A stretch of DNA of 64,000 nucleotides, taken from assembly GCA_001599755.1 (NCBI GenBank), contig BCHX01000004.1:2604001-2668000 (forward strand). The letters run 5' to 3'. The position numbers and the translations under genes are program-made. How positions within the stretch are numbered: position 1 is the first letter of the stretch; each line of letters opens with the position of its first letter. Positions 23,458-34,687 of the stretch are shown here, piece by piece. The notes under the pieces are model-generated. The model was not told the DNA's origin. It worked only from the letters and a program-made list of their open reading frames with translations, and ran no database searches. The DNA is from Gliomastix tumulicola. Its lineage: Eukaryota > Ascomycota > Sordariomycetes > Hypocreales > Bionectriaceae.

Positions 23458-24939
23458 TCAGAGCAAGTGACTCCTGACCTGCTTGCCCTTAGGCCTCACC
23501 CAGTGCCTCCGCACCCCGAGCCAGCTCTCCTCATTATACCCATCCTGGACCTTCTGGCACGTCCGCAGCCCCCACTCCGTCACGCCCATCATCAGGCTGC
23601 TCTCGAACATGAAGGCGCAGCTGCCGCCGCCGACCTTGACCGGTTGGAGGTCCGCCTCCCTCGCGGCCTCGCTGCTCGCGGCATCGGGCCCGTGCCCGCT
23701 CATGACGTTGTGCAGGCTGGCACCTCCCGGGATGAAGCCGCCCTTGCCACCCTTCTTGGCGTCGTAGTCGCCCGTGATGAGGCCCATGAACTCGCTCATG
23801 GTGTTGCGGTGGTAGTAGGGCGGGCGGAAGGTGTCCTCGCCGACGAGCCAGCGCGGCGGGAAGATGACGAAGTCGGCGACGGCGGTGCCGGGAACCGGGG
23901 ACGGGGCGGAGAGGACGGTGAAGATGGACGGGTCCGGGTGGTCGTAGGAGATGGTGCCGATGGTGTTGAAGCGGCCGAGGTCGTACTTGTACGGGTAGTA
24001 GTTGCCGTGCCAGGCGACGACGTCGAAGGGGGTGTGGGCCTGCCGCGTCGTGAAGAGGGCGTTGTTGAACTTGGCGATGACGGTGTATGTTGCCGTGCCG
24101 TCCGCGGCCGTGGTCGTGGTGGCGGCGGCGCCCGTGTCGCTGCTGTCGTCGTCGTCGAAGGCGGCAAGGGGGGACTGGAAGTCGCGCGGGTTCGCGAGGC
24201 CGTTGGAGCCGATGGGCCCCAGCTCCGGGAGGACGAAGTGGCCCTGGTACAGCTCCAGAGCATACCCCCTCGCGGGGCGGCCCTCAGGAAGCAGAACCTG
24301 GTACTTGACGCCGCGCGGGATGACGGCCATCTCCATGGGCCGCACGAGCAGCCAGCCGAACTCGGTCCGGATGTCCAGGTCGCCGTCCTGCGCGACGATG
24401 AGCAGATCCCCGTCCGCCGAGTAGAAGGCCGACCGCTCGTCCATGCTCCGCCCCGCGGCGAAGACGTACATGCCGAGCCCCTGCTTCAGCACGGGGTCGC
24501 CCGCGCCGGCCACGAGCCGTAAGCCTTGCACGAAGTCGAGATGCTTCGCCTCGTCGTGGTCGAAGGGATCCCACCGCAGCTGGTTCGGGATGTAGTGCAG
24601 CTTCTCGTCGCGCCCCCACTGGCTGAGGCCGCCGCCACTCTCAGTTCCATTCTCAGTTCCATTCTTAGTTCCGTTCTCAGTCGAGGTCGCCGCCGCCGGC
24701 TGGTAGGGCGGGTGCGTGCAGGAGGGCAGGATGCGGTACAGCCAGGTCTGCTTGTTCTCGTGGCGCGGCGCGGTGAAGGCGGTGCCCGACAGCTTCTCGG
24801 CGTAGAGGCCGTAGGGCGGCTTCTGGGGCGAGTTCATGCCGACGGGGAGGGCGCCGTCGACGGCCTCGGACTCGAGGTGGCTGTCGAAGCCATTCTGGTA
24901 GCGGTATTTCTCCGCCGTGGTGAAGTGCGTGACGGGCAT
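23458..24939 (-). CDS. hmgA: Homogentisate 1,2-dioxygenase
   Basis: A single exon of 493 residues starting at ATG 24939. The enzyme opens the aromatic ring of homogentisate to maleylacetoacetate, in the phenylalanine/tyrosine catabolic route, and blocks pyomelanin formation. The family landmarks are present: [13 protein letters not shown] at the N-terminus, [11 protein letters not shown], and the C-terminal cupin with Fe ligands His377 and Glu383 ([12 protein letters not shown]) and His416 (SGHGPD). Two low-complexity insertions stand out compared with the roughly 445-residue animal enzyme: Asn-Gly-Thr repeats at about 83-104 and an Asp/Thr/Ala run at about 262-283. The fumarylacetoacetate hydrolase and maleylacetoacetate isomerase genes that often lie beside it in Aspergillus are not in this window. 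Confidence 0.97.
   Translation of the reverse strand: MPVTHFTTAEKYRYQNGFDSHLESEAVDGALPVGMNSPQKPPYGLYAEKLSGTAFTAPRHENKQTWLYRILPSCTHPPYQPAAATSTENGTKNGTENGTESGGGLSQWGRDEKLHYIPNQLRWDPFDHDEAKHLDFVQGLRLVAGAGDPVLKQGLGMYVFAAGRSMDERSAFYSADGDLLIVAQDGDLDIRTEFGWLLVRPMEMAVIPRGVKYQVLLPEGRPARGYALELYQGHFVLPELGPIGSNGLANPRDFQSPLAAFDDDDSSDTGAAATTTTAADGTATYTVIAKFNNALFTTRQAHTPFDVVAWHGNYYPYKYDLGRFNTIGTISYDHPDPSIFTVLSAPSPVPGTAVADFVIFPPRWLVGEDTFRPPYYHRNTMSEFMGLITGDYDAKKGGKGGFIPGGASLHNVMSGHGPDAASSEAAREADLQPVKVGGGSCAFMFESSLMMGVTEWGLRTCQKVQDGYNEESWLGVRRHWVRPKGKQVRSHLL
24639..24680. repeat. 12-bp tandem repeat inside homogentisate dioxygenase
   Basis: Three and a half copies of a 12-base unit (plus-strand TCTCAGTTCCAT with small changes) at 24639-24650, 24651-24662, 24663-24674 and 24675-24680. 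It encodes the repeated Glu/Lys-Asn-Gly-Thr residues of the enzyme's N-terminal insertion and preserves the reading frame. Confidence 0.85.
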
Positions 24940-27557
24940 GGTCGATGATGGCTGGGCGAGTCACATTGGAAGTGTTAGTAGTAGTAAGTAGGAACGGTCC
25001 AGGTTCGACGTCAGCTTCAGGGAGCCGAGCAGCGCACGTCATGGTTAAATACAAACAGCGACAGCGACCTAACGCAGGTACACGCACCCCTCGGGGCTCT
25101 CTGTCTCCCGCGCACAGCAGGGAAAGGCTCCCCTCCTCCCCCATGACTTCACCGTTGCGCTCTCGCCCTGTTCGGCTCAAGGACCGCCCCTTCTAAGGTT
25201 TTTCGTCGACGATCGGCTCGTCCGACAGTAGCCGCGCGCCCGAAGCCCCGCGTTCTCTCATTCACTAGCGGTGATACCGCCCGGCATTGATTCCGCACAC
25301 CCTCACCCTCGGGTCCCTCCAGGGACATCGGTGCAAGTTTTCGAGCTGGACCCTGCCGCTGCCCGTCGGCTCAAGCCACAAAGTCTGTGATTGACTTGCC
25401 GGTTCTCTTTTCAGGGTCTGGACCACGCGTCACGCACAACTTAGTTTTTACCTCCAACTGCATTCCTGAGGTCCGACGGAGCACCGCCGTCTGTCTCTCT
25501 GCCGAGGTACCTACCCTGTATCAGAATATGTCCTCTTGTCGGTCCATCTCTTCAGTCATACTAACTGCCACGAAGCCTACTAGGTAGTAGATATAGATGA
25601 AATGCGTGGTAGTGTTATTAACGCCCACTCCCGGATTTTCAAATGTGGCTTCTAATCATGCACGGGCGTCAACTAGACGTAACATAGGCAGAGCACATTC
25701 CACGTTGGACAGCAAACAACAAAGAGGGGCTCTGAATCATTAACCACCCAACCTTACTGATTGCGATAGGGCATAGTTAACCAACCAACCCCAGATTTCT
25801 TCTATGATATAATGTTCAGCACATAGGCTTCAGTAGCAACGAGCACCACCAAAGCCGAGCATCCAAGACCTAGACCCCAGAGACCCCGGACTCCGCCTCT
25901 GCCGGGTCCGTTAGTGGACATCTCGGCCCTGAGTGGGTCTGAATCATGCCCCCCGAAACACCCGGCCATGCGCGGTCGCATAAATACTCGAGTTATGGGA
26001 CCGTACAAATTGGGTGTGTATGTGGCTCAAGTTTTTCTTCAACTACGTGCCGGCGGCGGCTAACCTTCAACATGTGAATACCTCCCATTGGACAGTGCAA
26101 GGTTCTCCGACATTGACGTCTCTGGCATTCGCTGAATGACTCCTAACTTCGGCCTTGTCAGTCGTCCAACTCGGTCGCCCACGCCCAAATCGACTACCAG
26201 GGCAACCTCAGCAGGCCATAACGACTGTGCTCCTGAGAAGGTAGCTTGAACTGTAGGTGAAACCATATCAGGACTTTGTCCGAGACCACGCGCCATGTAG
26301 TCTGCCGCTGAATCGTACCGCCATCCCGGTGCCCGCGCGTGTCTACCCAGCTCTCTGTCCATCGTTGCCGTCATCTGCAATCGTCATGGACCTGAATTTA
26401 ACGAGTAGACAGCGTTGACACCCTCCGGGGGGGGGGGGGGGGGGCAGAAACCCCTCGGAAGCGTTCCAAGGATTCGAATTCCTCGGCCAGCTACGGGGGG
26501 CCCATGGCATCGGAGCTCCGCGCTCTTCAACTCCACCGGGTAGTGACGGGGGGAGTCGCTAATGTTGGACGGCGCGGACCCATGAACCACCACTTGTCGA
26601 ACTACCTAATCTTCAAAGCCCCTTTCTGGGGGGGTTCCATTTACCGCGGGTCTGGGGGCTTTTCACGGGGGGCAAGCTCGGCTAACGGGAGTCGACCTCG
26701 ACGGCCAGTATAAGTACTCTCCCTCAAGAACCTCAACGAAGCTCGGTATTCACCAACGGAGACCCCAAGCAGCCTGAAAAATCTCGGTGCACGGCGACGA
26801 CGTCGTCTGCGGAATAGCCTAGTCTGTCATTTCCTAGCCGGCTATTCCAACGAGACTTCCAAACTACTGAGGATATGCACACAACAGCGTGGTTTCGTTG
26901 AATTCTTATAAACCTATTCTGGCAGCAAGAGGCAGGTGGACCAATTTCTTCACGCATATGCCGTATGAATTGGGGACGGAGAGTATTCGTCGTAAAGTAC
27001 TTTGACGTATTTCGAGCGACGAAGCTAAGCGTGTGTCTGTAGCTGCTCTGAAGTACCGGTCCCAAAGCCTTCACACACTTATCAATGGTCCTCCAGCACG
27101 GTCGTAGGGTTTGAAAGCGTCAACTTGAATTGGCTGGAACGCAGAATCAAGCAACGACATGCACATGAACAAAGACAGGTGAGCTAGTCTCATGAATACA
27201 AGGTCCCCAAGGAGACTAAAATCTTCTGTATTAATCGACGACCCAGCAAGGCCACGACAGCCTAAGGACCGAGTACATCGATATACCTAGCTAGGTAGAC
27301 GAAGCGGATGAAGAGTAGGCATAAGGCGACGCCGACAAAAAGCGCAGCAGCCGCCCCGACAGAGAAAGAGTGAGAGAGAGAAACGAGACTGAACCCGAGC
27401 CCAAGACTATCTCGCAATCGCAATATCCCGTGCGCCCGACTCGCCATCGGAAAACCAAGCGAAGCCAAACAATAAATTGGTACAACAAGTTGTGGTGTGT
27501 GTGTGTGAGGGAGACTATTGGATACAGATATCAGGGGGTGAAGGGGGTTGGGCTTCA
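24940..27557. other. Gene-free stretch upstream of homogentisate dioxygenase
   Basis: About 2.6 kb. The right end should hold the terminator of the DUF6699-like gene and the left end the dioxygenase promoter. No frame has a recognisable domain. The notable local feature is a G-rich block at about 26420-26680 (see repeat entry). I saw no tRNA; a B-box-like GGATTCGAATTCC near 26471 lacks the paired arms. Confidence 0.5.
26427..26444 (+). repeat. Run of 18 G in a G-rich block
   Basis: An uninterrupted G18 tract followed within 240 bases by several further runs of 5-7 G (near 26496, 26540, 26625, 26652 and 26670), nearly all on the plus strand. The composition differs sharply from flanking sequence. 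It could form G-quadruplexes, or reflect a poorly assembled stretch. Confidence 0.8.
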
Positions 27558-28320
27558 TTACTCGTCCTCCTTGTCCTTGTTCTTCTTCTTCTTCTTGCTG
27601 CCGCCGAAGCCGCCCGATGTTGCGGGCTGCGACTGGAGGTGCACGACGAGGCGTGTCCACGACTCCTCCTTGTCCCACTCGAAGCCGGCGAGGTACGGCT
27701 TGTCGAGCTCGTCATCAGCCTGGAAGTGAGGTTAGCATCGTGTCTGGTGTGTGTGTGTGTGTGTGTGTGACTAGGTAGGGGGGGCTTGAGACGTACCCGC
27801 TTCTTGTAGGCCTTGTGGATGGCATCCAGGGCGTCCTTGATGGTGACGCCCTTCAGGTTGCGTGCGGTTACTTCCATGCCCAGCGGGAAGTGGAGGTCGA
27901 TCCTCTTGACCGGGGGCTTGGTCAAGTGAAGCTTCAGGATGGAAGGGTCATCCACCGTAGCAGAGCTCTTGTTGATCTTCCTGTAAGTGGTCATCCGGAG
28001 TTAGCAATCCCTCTCCAGAAGTAGGTCCGCAGGGGGTGATGCAGAGGTGTGTGCAGGGGCGGGTCTTTACCATCCGGTCTTTTGCGTCTCAATCGCAATC
28101 TCCAGATCGGTCCCCTCGGCCTCTGGAGCATGTATTAGTTATCTAGTTGGACAAGTCAAAGCGGTTTGCAAGGGGCAGTAACAAGTGACGTACCGAGGTC
28201 ATTGACGTTGTACACGCCCGGGGCGGCAGCCGAGCTTGCGCGACGGTGCCCCTTCTCTTTGGGGGGCGACGATGCGAGGCCCTGGACGGCGGAGTCGACC
28301 TTCTCGAGCGGTTCCGTCAT
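27558..28320 (-). CDS. Small DUF6699-like fungal protein
   Basis: Four exons, 28320-28194, 28122-28071, 27980-27797 and 27719-27558, encode 174 residues; introns are 71, 90 and 77 nt, all GT..AG. A disordered N-terminus precedes a compact domain: strands around LKLHLTKPPVKRIDLHF, then VTARNLKGVTIKDALDAIHK, then a DELDKPYLAGFEW segment. That GVT-(I/V)-xDxLxAIH pattern is what I associate with the DUF6699 family, which has no assigned function. The tail is a run of five Lys followed by acidic residues. The last intron contains an (AC)n tract on the sense strand. An earlier impression of a ribosomal protein because of the Lys tail was dropped. Confidence in the gene structure is higher than in the family name. 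Confidence 0.75.
27747..27768. repeat. (GT)11 microsatellite in the last intron of the DUF6699-like gene
   Basis: Eleven perfect GT units on the plus strand, lying within intron 27720-27796, about 27 bases from the 3' splice site. Length variation would change intron size but not coding sequence. Confidence 0.9.
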
Positions 28321-30542
28321 GATGATGGTGGTGCTTTGATGTGAAGGTGTTGCTTTCGGGTTGTTGGTAGTGATGGATTCACTGCCAAATGCTACGAGCG
28401 GGGTTGTCAGTCAGCATTGTGGTATCAGACGGCGTCGTCATCGTGAGATAAGCGACGTGACGGTCGTAAAAACCGACCGCGGGTTGGGGAAGAAGTCTGT
28501 GATGACGAACCTGAGGTTTGATAAGGCTGCTGTGGTATGCAAGACAGTTCAGAGGATGAACAGAGATAGCATGAAGGAGGAGGGAGAGAAGGAAGAAAGG
28601 GCAGGAAGAGCGAGATGGAGGGGGGGGGAAGAGGGGTTCTTATTACTACTTGCACTTGCAAGCACGGGGGGGAGGAGCTGGCGCGGAGTTTGTACAGCTC
28701 ACCTGCCCTTCACCTAAAACGGGCAAAAGGCACCACCAAAAAGCCCCCCGGAGTTGTTGCGCAAAAACGAGTGGTACGAAGCGAGCTGATAAGGAGTACC
28801 CGTGCGACACGCGCGGGGTTGGCGGGCGGCGCCGGTAGACGCCTGACATCATCCAGGTATCACTAGTAGTAGCGAAGCATGGTACCCCCCCTCCCCTGGC
28901 ACGAGGTACCTTTTGCCCATTGTTTCTGAGGGAGGGAGCTTACCTTGCCTTTGCTAAACTACTAAGGTACTGCGAGCGGGGTAAGGGAAAAGCCAAACAG
29001 GGCAGGATTGGGCGTGCAGAACAGCCATTTCCGCCGTGGCCGATGCGGGAGAGAGGCCTGGAACGGCGGGCGATTGGATGGCTGTCCAATTGCTCGAGTG
29101 AGCTGATGGATCGCGTGACAGCTTATGGGAGCTCCAGCCACCACCCCCTTGCACCACCGCAACCGCCCGAAGTCGGGAGCTAGGCCATTTCTTTCTTTGA
29201 CTCAGAGAATCATTTTGAAGTTGAATTCAAAGGCAAATACCTCTACTGCTAAACAAACATAGTCATAGCTCGTTACTTGTATCTGCCATCTCTCTGTTTC
29301 GTCTATAACACAAACATGACAGCTCCGGCCGCCTGCAGGATTGGGATTTGGCCTCTGGGTTATGGGGCCTTAAAGTCCGGGGAAAATCTGGGGAAAGCTT
29401 GCTAGAGCTCCACCAAGCGGCTGGGCGGGAAAGCGTGCAGAAGAAAGCAGCTAGGACATATAGGCAATGCTATCCGAGATCTCGTAGGGAAAAAAAAAGT
29501 AATCAGCAGTGGTCGTACAGGCCGACAAGAGATGCTGGTTCTGATCCCAAGATGCTGGGATGTGAGGAATTGGATGGGCACTGTTGGAGGTGTGGGAAAG
29601 AAGAGGGGGGCCCAGTCCGGACGTGGCGTGATGGGCAGTGCAACAGAGAGTATTGGAATGGGAGGGTGAGGGGTCGCCCTTCTCACTCCCCCTAATCTGA
29701 GTGCTACTAGTACTATGCAACCTGCCGCTCTCCTAGTTCCATGACGCCAACTGCATCAGCTGCCCCTCCTCGGACCTGTCGGCAAAATATCCACTCGAGG
29801 TACACTCAATACAGTTCAGCCAGACCATTCACTTACACCTTAGCCTGAGCCGGCCGATCAGCCAGGAACCCCCCCTCTCTGTTTTGCCCTCCGTGAGGTA
29901 CTCGTAGGTAATCACAAGCTGCGCCCGACATATTAATTGACTCTCTCGGGAAGCCCCTGGCCTTGAAGTCTGTAACTCGGCATTTGCAGCCTGCCAATCA
30001 TCATGACACACCTCCGTCCGCGTTACCGCTTAGGTTTCAATCACGGCATCAATGCGACGCAGACGGCCGGAGGGCCTGCTATCGCGGTGGGTCCTGGACT
30101 CTTGATTATAATGTGGGATGACGAAGAGTGGAGGCGATCGTCCCTGTTGTCTTGTGATCCCAATTGCGCCGCTGGAATGGAGTTCTATCCGTCATCGGGG
30201 GAAGCTCGAGACCGGCTACTCATCAGCCATCTAACGCATCTCAGGCGCTTGCTCAGGTACGGCCAGGTACGGGCTCGGCCAGCTCACGATGTTCGCCTCC
30301 TCTCGTGAGGGATTCGTGGTCAGGCAGGGTACGGAGTAAGGCGAGAAAGTCGCACCACATGGTCAAACGGGAGAATCAGCAGATGAGTGGAGACTCGGAG
30401 CATCTGCACGGCGACGCCCGGAGCTTTTTCTTCCTTCAATGAGTCCTCCTCCATCAAGCCACCAGAGCGGCTTCATTAGCTATTATCATTAATGGCGAAA
30501 TAGTCTATAGGCCGTGCTGTCCCCCCTTTTTTTATTACCATA
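28321..30542. other. Spacer with no recognised gene
   Basis: About 2.2 kb between the start of the DUF6699-like gene and the stop of the Zn2Cys6 regulator gene. The first 300 bases are probably its promoter. Short G- and T-rich tracts occur (28620, 30525), but no domain-bearing frame or RNA gene was recognised. Confidence 0.5.
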
Positions 30543-32820
30543 TTACCATGTATTCTGCATCTGCAACGGATCCCATAAACTCGGGAAGAACTGGTCGATG
30601 ATGGAAGCATCCGGGAGCACCATCATGTCGTTCACGTCAAAGCCGAACCCGGCCGCTATGCCGTGACCTGAGTTGTCGCCATCGCCGCCATTATTGCTAT
30701 TGTTGTTACCGTTGCTCACGCCCGCTGCAGGTCCTTGAGGCTCTTGAGGAGGCACTCCAGAGAAGATCTTATCCACCAGCTCGGAGTATTGCGCCAGACA
30801 CAGGTCGCCAATGTTCCAAGAGTGCTCCTCCTGGTGTTTGCTCAGGGTGTTGACCAGATCGTGCGCAATCCTGAACGATGCGCTCTGAACCAGATCTGCG
30901 GGCGAGTGCTCCATCTCCAGCGCACACCGCAGCAGGAACGTGACGGTAGAGAAGTATGAAAATGCGTGGGGCGAGAGCCAGTAGTCGCCCAGATGTCGAG
31001 GCTGGAACTCCTGCGTCATGAGAAGAATGTCCTCAGCTGTCCTCCGGGCTTGCAGATAGCCGTTCAAGACACGGCGATTTTCGGGACCAAACTCCTGCTT
31101 GTCAGCCTCGAGCTGGATGCGCTGTAGCAGAAGTCGAGCCGTCAGGTAGCTGAATCGCAAATTCGGGGCTCCGGATATGTCAAGGTAGGAACCGCGCAGG
31201 ATGATCAATCGGACACTCCCGGTGAGGGACTCAACCCAAGTGTTCAACTCCAGCTCGAGGTTGGCAGGGCTTGTCCGATCTCGATCTACCTGGTAGATGA
31301 ACTGGAGGTGTTGGTCTAACACATTCGTAAGGCCAACAAGTGCAATGAATATGGCAGCCGAATCCCTCTGCTGGAGTTGATCATCGTTGGCGCCTGCACT
31401 TCCACAGATGTATTCTAATGTTGGTGGCGGGACATCGTTTTGAGACTTGGAAAGGCGTGGTGGTGTTCCGTGTGCGAGACTCAGCCTTCGAACGACGGTT
31501 AGCTAACAAATCATAATAGGATCCATGGTAAACTGCTTACCACCTGTCGTGTACCAACAGCGCCCACCAGATCTTCATCCTTAGGTACTTCTCAGAGACT
31601 GGCACATCCCACGCCAGGGGACTATGGTTCAAGCCCAGCGAATAGGCTAGAGATACTGCTGAGCCCATGAGCACACCATTACCGATGAGCGACGTGGTTG
31701 GTAACCCGCCAATGTTGAAGATGATGGCCTTGATCATCGACATCCCTGGAGCTAGGTGCAGCTCCGAGTATACAGCGTCATTTGCGAGGTTCCATATAAA
31801 TCGACTGTCAGGGCATCTTCGCTTTGACAACGGGTGGGAGTGTGGCCAGTGGACAAGAGTATGTGCGTATAAACAGGCCAGGAGAGCAGGCGAGATGCGC
31901 TCTTTGTTCTCGTGATACTGTCGACGGAAGGAAACCTCGTCCAGTACAGGGAAACAGGAGTTGACCTTTCGAAAGTAGCTTCATCATGTTAGGAAATGCC
32001 AGTACATAGATGGTGCGAGACCGTCGGCGGATGTTCGGGACGACCTGCTCGGGATGATGACTTACACGTCAATAACGTCCAGAGTATAAGGCTCAAGAAG
32101 CTTCTCGATTATCTCAAGCTTTTCCGCAGATGGGCTACGGTTAACAGGGACCCCCACGGGTCTCTTCATCACTTTATGAAAGAGCACCGGCCTGGAACGG
32201 CTGGCCGGGACAGGCACAACCATGCGAGAACCCCGGGTGACAGCTCCGGGGATGGCGCAGAGGTAATCCGATAGGACCTGGCTGTCTTTCGTCATGGCCG
32301 GGCCTACAATATGCAGATTCAGGGCATGGTCATCCGCAGACCCGAACTCCAGGGCTGACGTGTCATCCTCGTCCGTGCTCGGCTGCTGGTGTGTAGCAGG
32401 GCCCGTCGTCTTGCCACCTGACAGGCCGTGGACAGTCGAACCGTGAGCATCAGCCGACGAGGACGCAGACGTGGCATTGGCGCCGGGGGCTCTGCTGGGC
32501 AGTGGCACGCGGCCATCTGTAGCCATGCGGTAGGGAGTCTTGTCCCTGTCTCTGGTGCTGGGTCGTTTCCGGCCGCCGTTCACTCGCTGGTTCTTGGCCG
32601 CGGCGGCGCGTTTTGCGTCTCGGTTCTGCTCACCCTGCTCGGGATATACACAGGACGTACCGTGTGCCCGGCACATCAGACAGGGACCGCCTGCACCGCC
32701 AGGCTCGGTCTGGCATCGCGACTTTCGCTGTCGACAGCTGAGGCAGGCCGGCTGCAAATGAGACCGGTACGGCCTCTCGCTATGAGCTGGTCCCGGCTCA
32801 TGATTTGGCAGCGGTTGCAT
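30543..32820 (-). CDS. Zn2Cys6 fungal transcription factor
   Basis: Exons 32820-32066, 31978-31541 and 31485-30543 give 711 residues. The start at ATG 32820 places the zinc cluster near the N-terminus: Cys26, 29, 36, 47, 50 and 57, spacing C-x2-C-x6-C-x10-C-x2-C-x6-C. A basic linker (KRAAAAKNQRVNGGRKRP) and a long disordered Ser/Ala region follow. The middle region matches the fungal-specific transcription factor domain, beginning around DVYFRKVNSCFPVLDE and including FIWNLANDAVYSELHL and GLNHSPLAWDV. The C-terminus has an Asn/Gly run and an acidic hydrophobic end, a plausible activation domain. The third exon starts at GCTGAG after a GCTAAC branch site. It is divergent from the PLP enzyme gene at 34688 and is the obvious candidate local regulator, although that is inference from position. 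Confidence 0.93.
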
Positions 32821-33080
32821 GATTCTCCGGACGAACCAATTGGGGCGCTTGAGGATGAAAGATAACGATCGTGAACAAAAGTGTCTCCTCTGAAGCCACC
32901 TCCCTTTCCCCGTGGATCTCACAACTTACGATATCCCCCGTTAAGGTTTGGGAAAGTACCTCTCTGCACCTGCCACCAAAAGTTCCCCGCGGCAAAGTTT
33001 TCGGTCAAAACAGTGGACATCTCCCCCAATCTTTGCCCTCGGACTTCTCTGCTCCACCGGCTCAAGTCTCGAATAGCAAA

Positions 33081-33126
33081 CGACTCAAGAGTCGAGGCGG
33101 ATATAAAATTGGACTCTCGCGAGTCC
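33081..33126. promoter_or_regulatory. Two GACTC/GAGTC inverted repeats, candidate regulator site
   Basis: CGACTC-AA-GAGTCG at 33081-33094 and GGACTC-TCGC-GAGTCC at 33111-33126 share the same half-site GACTC, separated by a TATA-like GATATAAAAT. Half-sites also resemble part of the Gcn4/CPC1 element TGACTC. Binding is not shown by sequence alone. Confidence 0.4.
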
Positions 33127-33370
33127 GGCTTGATGTTAGTCATCGATTGTGTGGGCTAAAGATAGTCCAGCCGACCCCCTTCCTGCGTTATCTCGCGTCG
33201 CCAAAGTTCAAAATGGGGGTGTCCATGTGCGTTGTGACGGGTTATGCTAGGTTTGCTGGTCTTATGCTAGAAAGGGATGATATTCACCCACTCCTGCATA
33301 ACGGGCGACATGGATGCTTTCCTGCAGGGCCTTTGGCATCAGTTCCCTGATCAGAACTGTTCTATGCATG

Positions 33371-33460
33371 CGGCTGCCGTTTTCTCCCGTGCTTCCGTGC
33401 ACCCCCAGCCGCCGAATTCGGGGTAGCTCGTGGCTGGTGCTGGATAGTCTCGGACGTCCG
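33371..33460. promoter_or_regulatory. Cluster of CGG/CCG dyads, candidate Zn2Cys6 sites
   Basis: CGG-N3-CCG at 33371-33379, the perfect palindrome CCGAATTCGG (everted triplets) at 33412-33421, and the perfect palindrome CGGACGTCCG (CGG-N4-CCG) at 33451-33460. Zn2Cys6 dimers commonly bind CGG triplet pairs, so this cluster is a reasonable target for the neighbouring regulator. Confidence 0.4.
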
Positions 33461-34326
33461 CACCGGGAGTCACGGACTGTTGAGAGGCCAGGCGTTATCT
33501 ATCTCTCTAGCGCCCGAACGGCCAGTGGCTGGTTCGTCTAATACTAATGTATACATTGAATCGTTGAGGGTTGATAGTAGTATAGTTGGGCTGTAGGAAG
33601 GCAAATACAGCCAGACAAGCTCAGAAGGGTTCGCGTTTTGAATGATTCGCTCGATGATTGCGAGATTTCTCCATATAAGACGTCGACATCACAAGATCAT
33701 GTTGGGTTGTTGACCGCCAGAAGTAAGACATTGATAACCCGACCAAAAGACCTTGCTTCTATCTCTTGGGCAAAACTACATGTTGGAGTTTCCCGCGGCC
33801 AACACTCTCCCTGGAGCCTGGCTTATCTGCTCCAGGTGAAGACGCCATGGGACAAGGACCACGATAGGGCACGAACTCGCCAATCCACGACCCACGGTTC
33901 CACATCGAGATAAGAGATGGAATGGGCAAAAGCAGGGACCTAAAGTGATCGACTTTATGAAACATGCTGGCGTTCAGTTCTGCAAGGGACGGACGGGCCA
34001 GGGCAGGGGAGTGCGCTCAAATCAGAGACGGACGTTTCCCCAGCCCGACCAAGCCCAATATACAACAGGTCAGTCGTGTCAAGTCAAAACCCTGCCCGGT
34101 GCGACAGTCAAGGTTCCCAGGGAATTCTCCTGCCCGAGGGCAACGTCGATAGTTGGAGGAAACCTTGAGTCCTGAAATAGCAAACCAATCCGAAAGGCGG
34201 GTGGTAGGCGCTTGTCGTTGAGTAGGACGTTGTACTAGCGCACGGCGCTGGCTAGAAAGGGGTTGAAAGGCTCTAGCTGTTATCTCCCTTTCTACCAAAG
34301 CGCCCGCTTGTGGCTTGACGTGCAGT

Positions 34327-34361
34327 CGCGGGCAACCGTTTCCCGCGGGCAATGGCGGGCA
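34327..34361 (+). promoter_or_regulatory. Three copies of GCGGGCA upstream of the PLP enzyme gene
   Basis: CGCGGGCA at 34327-34334 and 34344-34351 and GGCGGGCA at 34354-34361, all in the same orientation, about 330 bases before the start codon. This could be an activator array; the factor is unknown. Confidence 0.3.
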
Positions 34362-34687
34362 CTGGATGGATAACGACAACGGTGTTGTGCAAAGGCATGT
34401 CTGGAACGGCCGGTTGACACATCGAAAAACAGACTCTACAGCCGTTGTCGGAGAGAATATGGTTAGAAAACGATACAAGGTAGCAGGTTGGCGATCTCAG
34501 GTCAGCGATCTAGGAGACGGAGAGTTGGTATAAAGCCAGTCCTGACCCTCTCCAAATCAATAGTATCTGCTCTCATCTAGCAACTCAGACAGCCAACTCA
34601 CCTTGTCTTTCTTTCTCCCAAGGCCCCCTACAGAGGTGTCCCACACATACTCCTACTGAGCAACTGTTTATCCTCTCAGTCCACATC

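Larger units (their letters stand above)
32821..34687. promoter_or_regulatory. Divergent spacer between the Zn2Cys6 regulator and the PLP enzyme gene
   Basis: 1.87 kb without a credible gene. It contains several dyads listed separately, and a TATA-like TATAAAG at 34529-34535, 153 bases before the PLP enzyme start and followed by a CT-rich leader. The density of short palindromes is higher than I see in other spacers of the window. Confidence 0.55.

Noticed and set aside
23467..24522. 351-codon plus-strand frame inside homogentisate dioxygenase
   Set aside because: Antisense shadow in a high-GC3 gene; its translation is Glu/Val/Arg-rich with no domain.
26460..26500. tRNA-like B box near 26471
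   Set aside because: GGATTCGAATTCC resembles a T-loop, but no acceptor, D or anticodon arm can be paired around it.
26699..26709. 11-base match to a common cloning-vector primer site
   Set aside because: Too short to claim vector contamination; flanking sequence shows no vector.
27558..27719. Ribosomal protein reading of the Lys-tailed small protein
   Set aside because: Only the Lys tail resembles a ribosomal protein; the domain upstream fits a DUF6699-type pattern.
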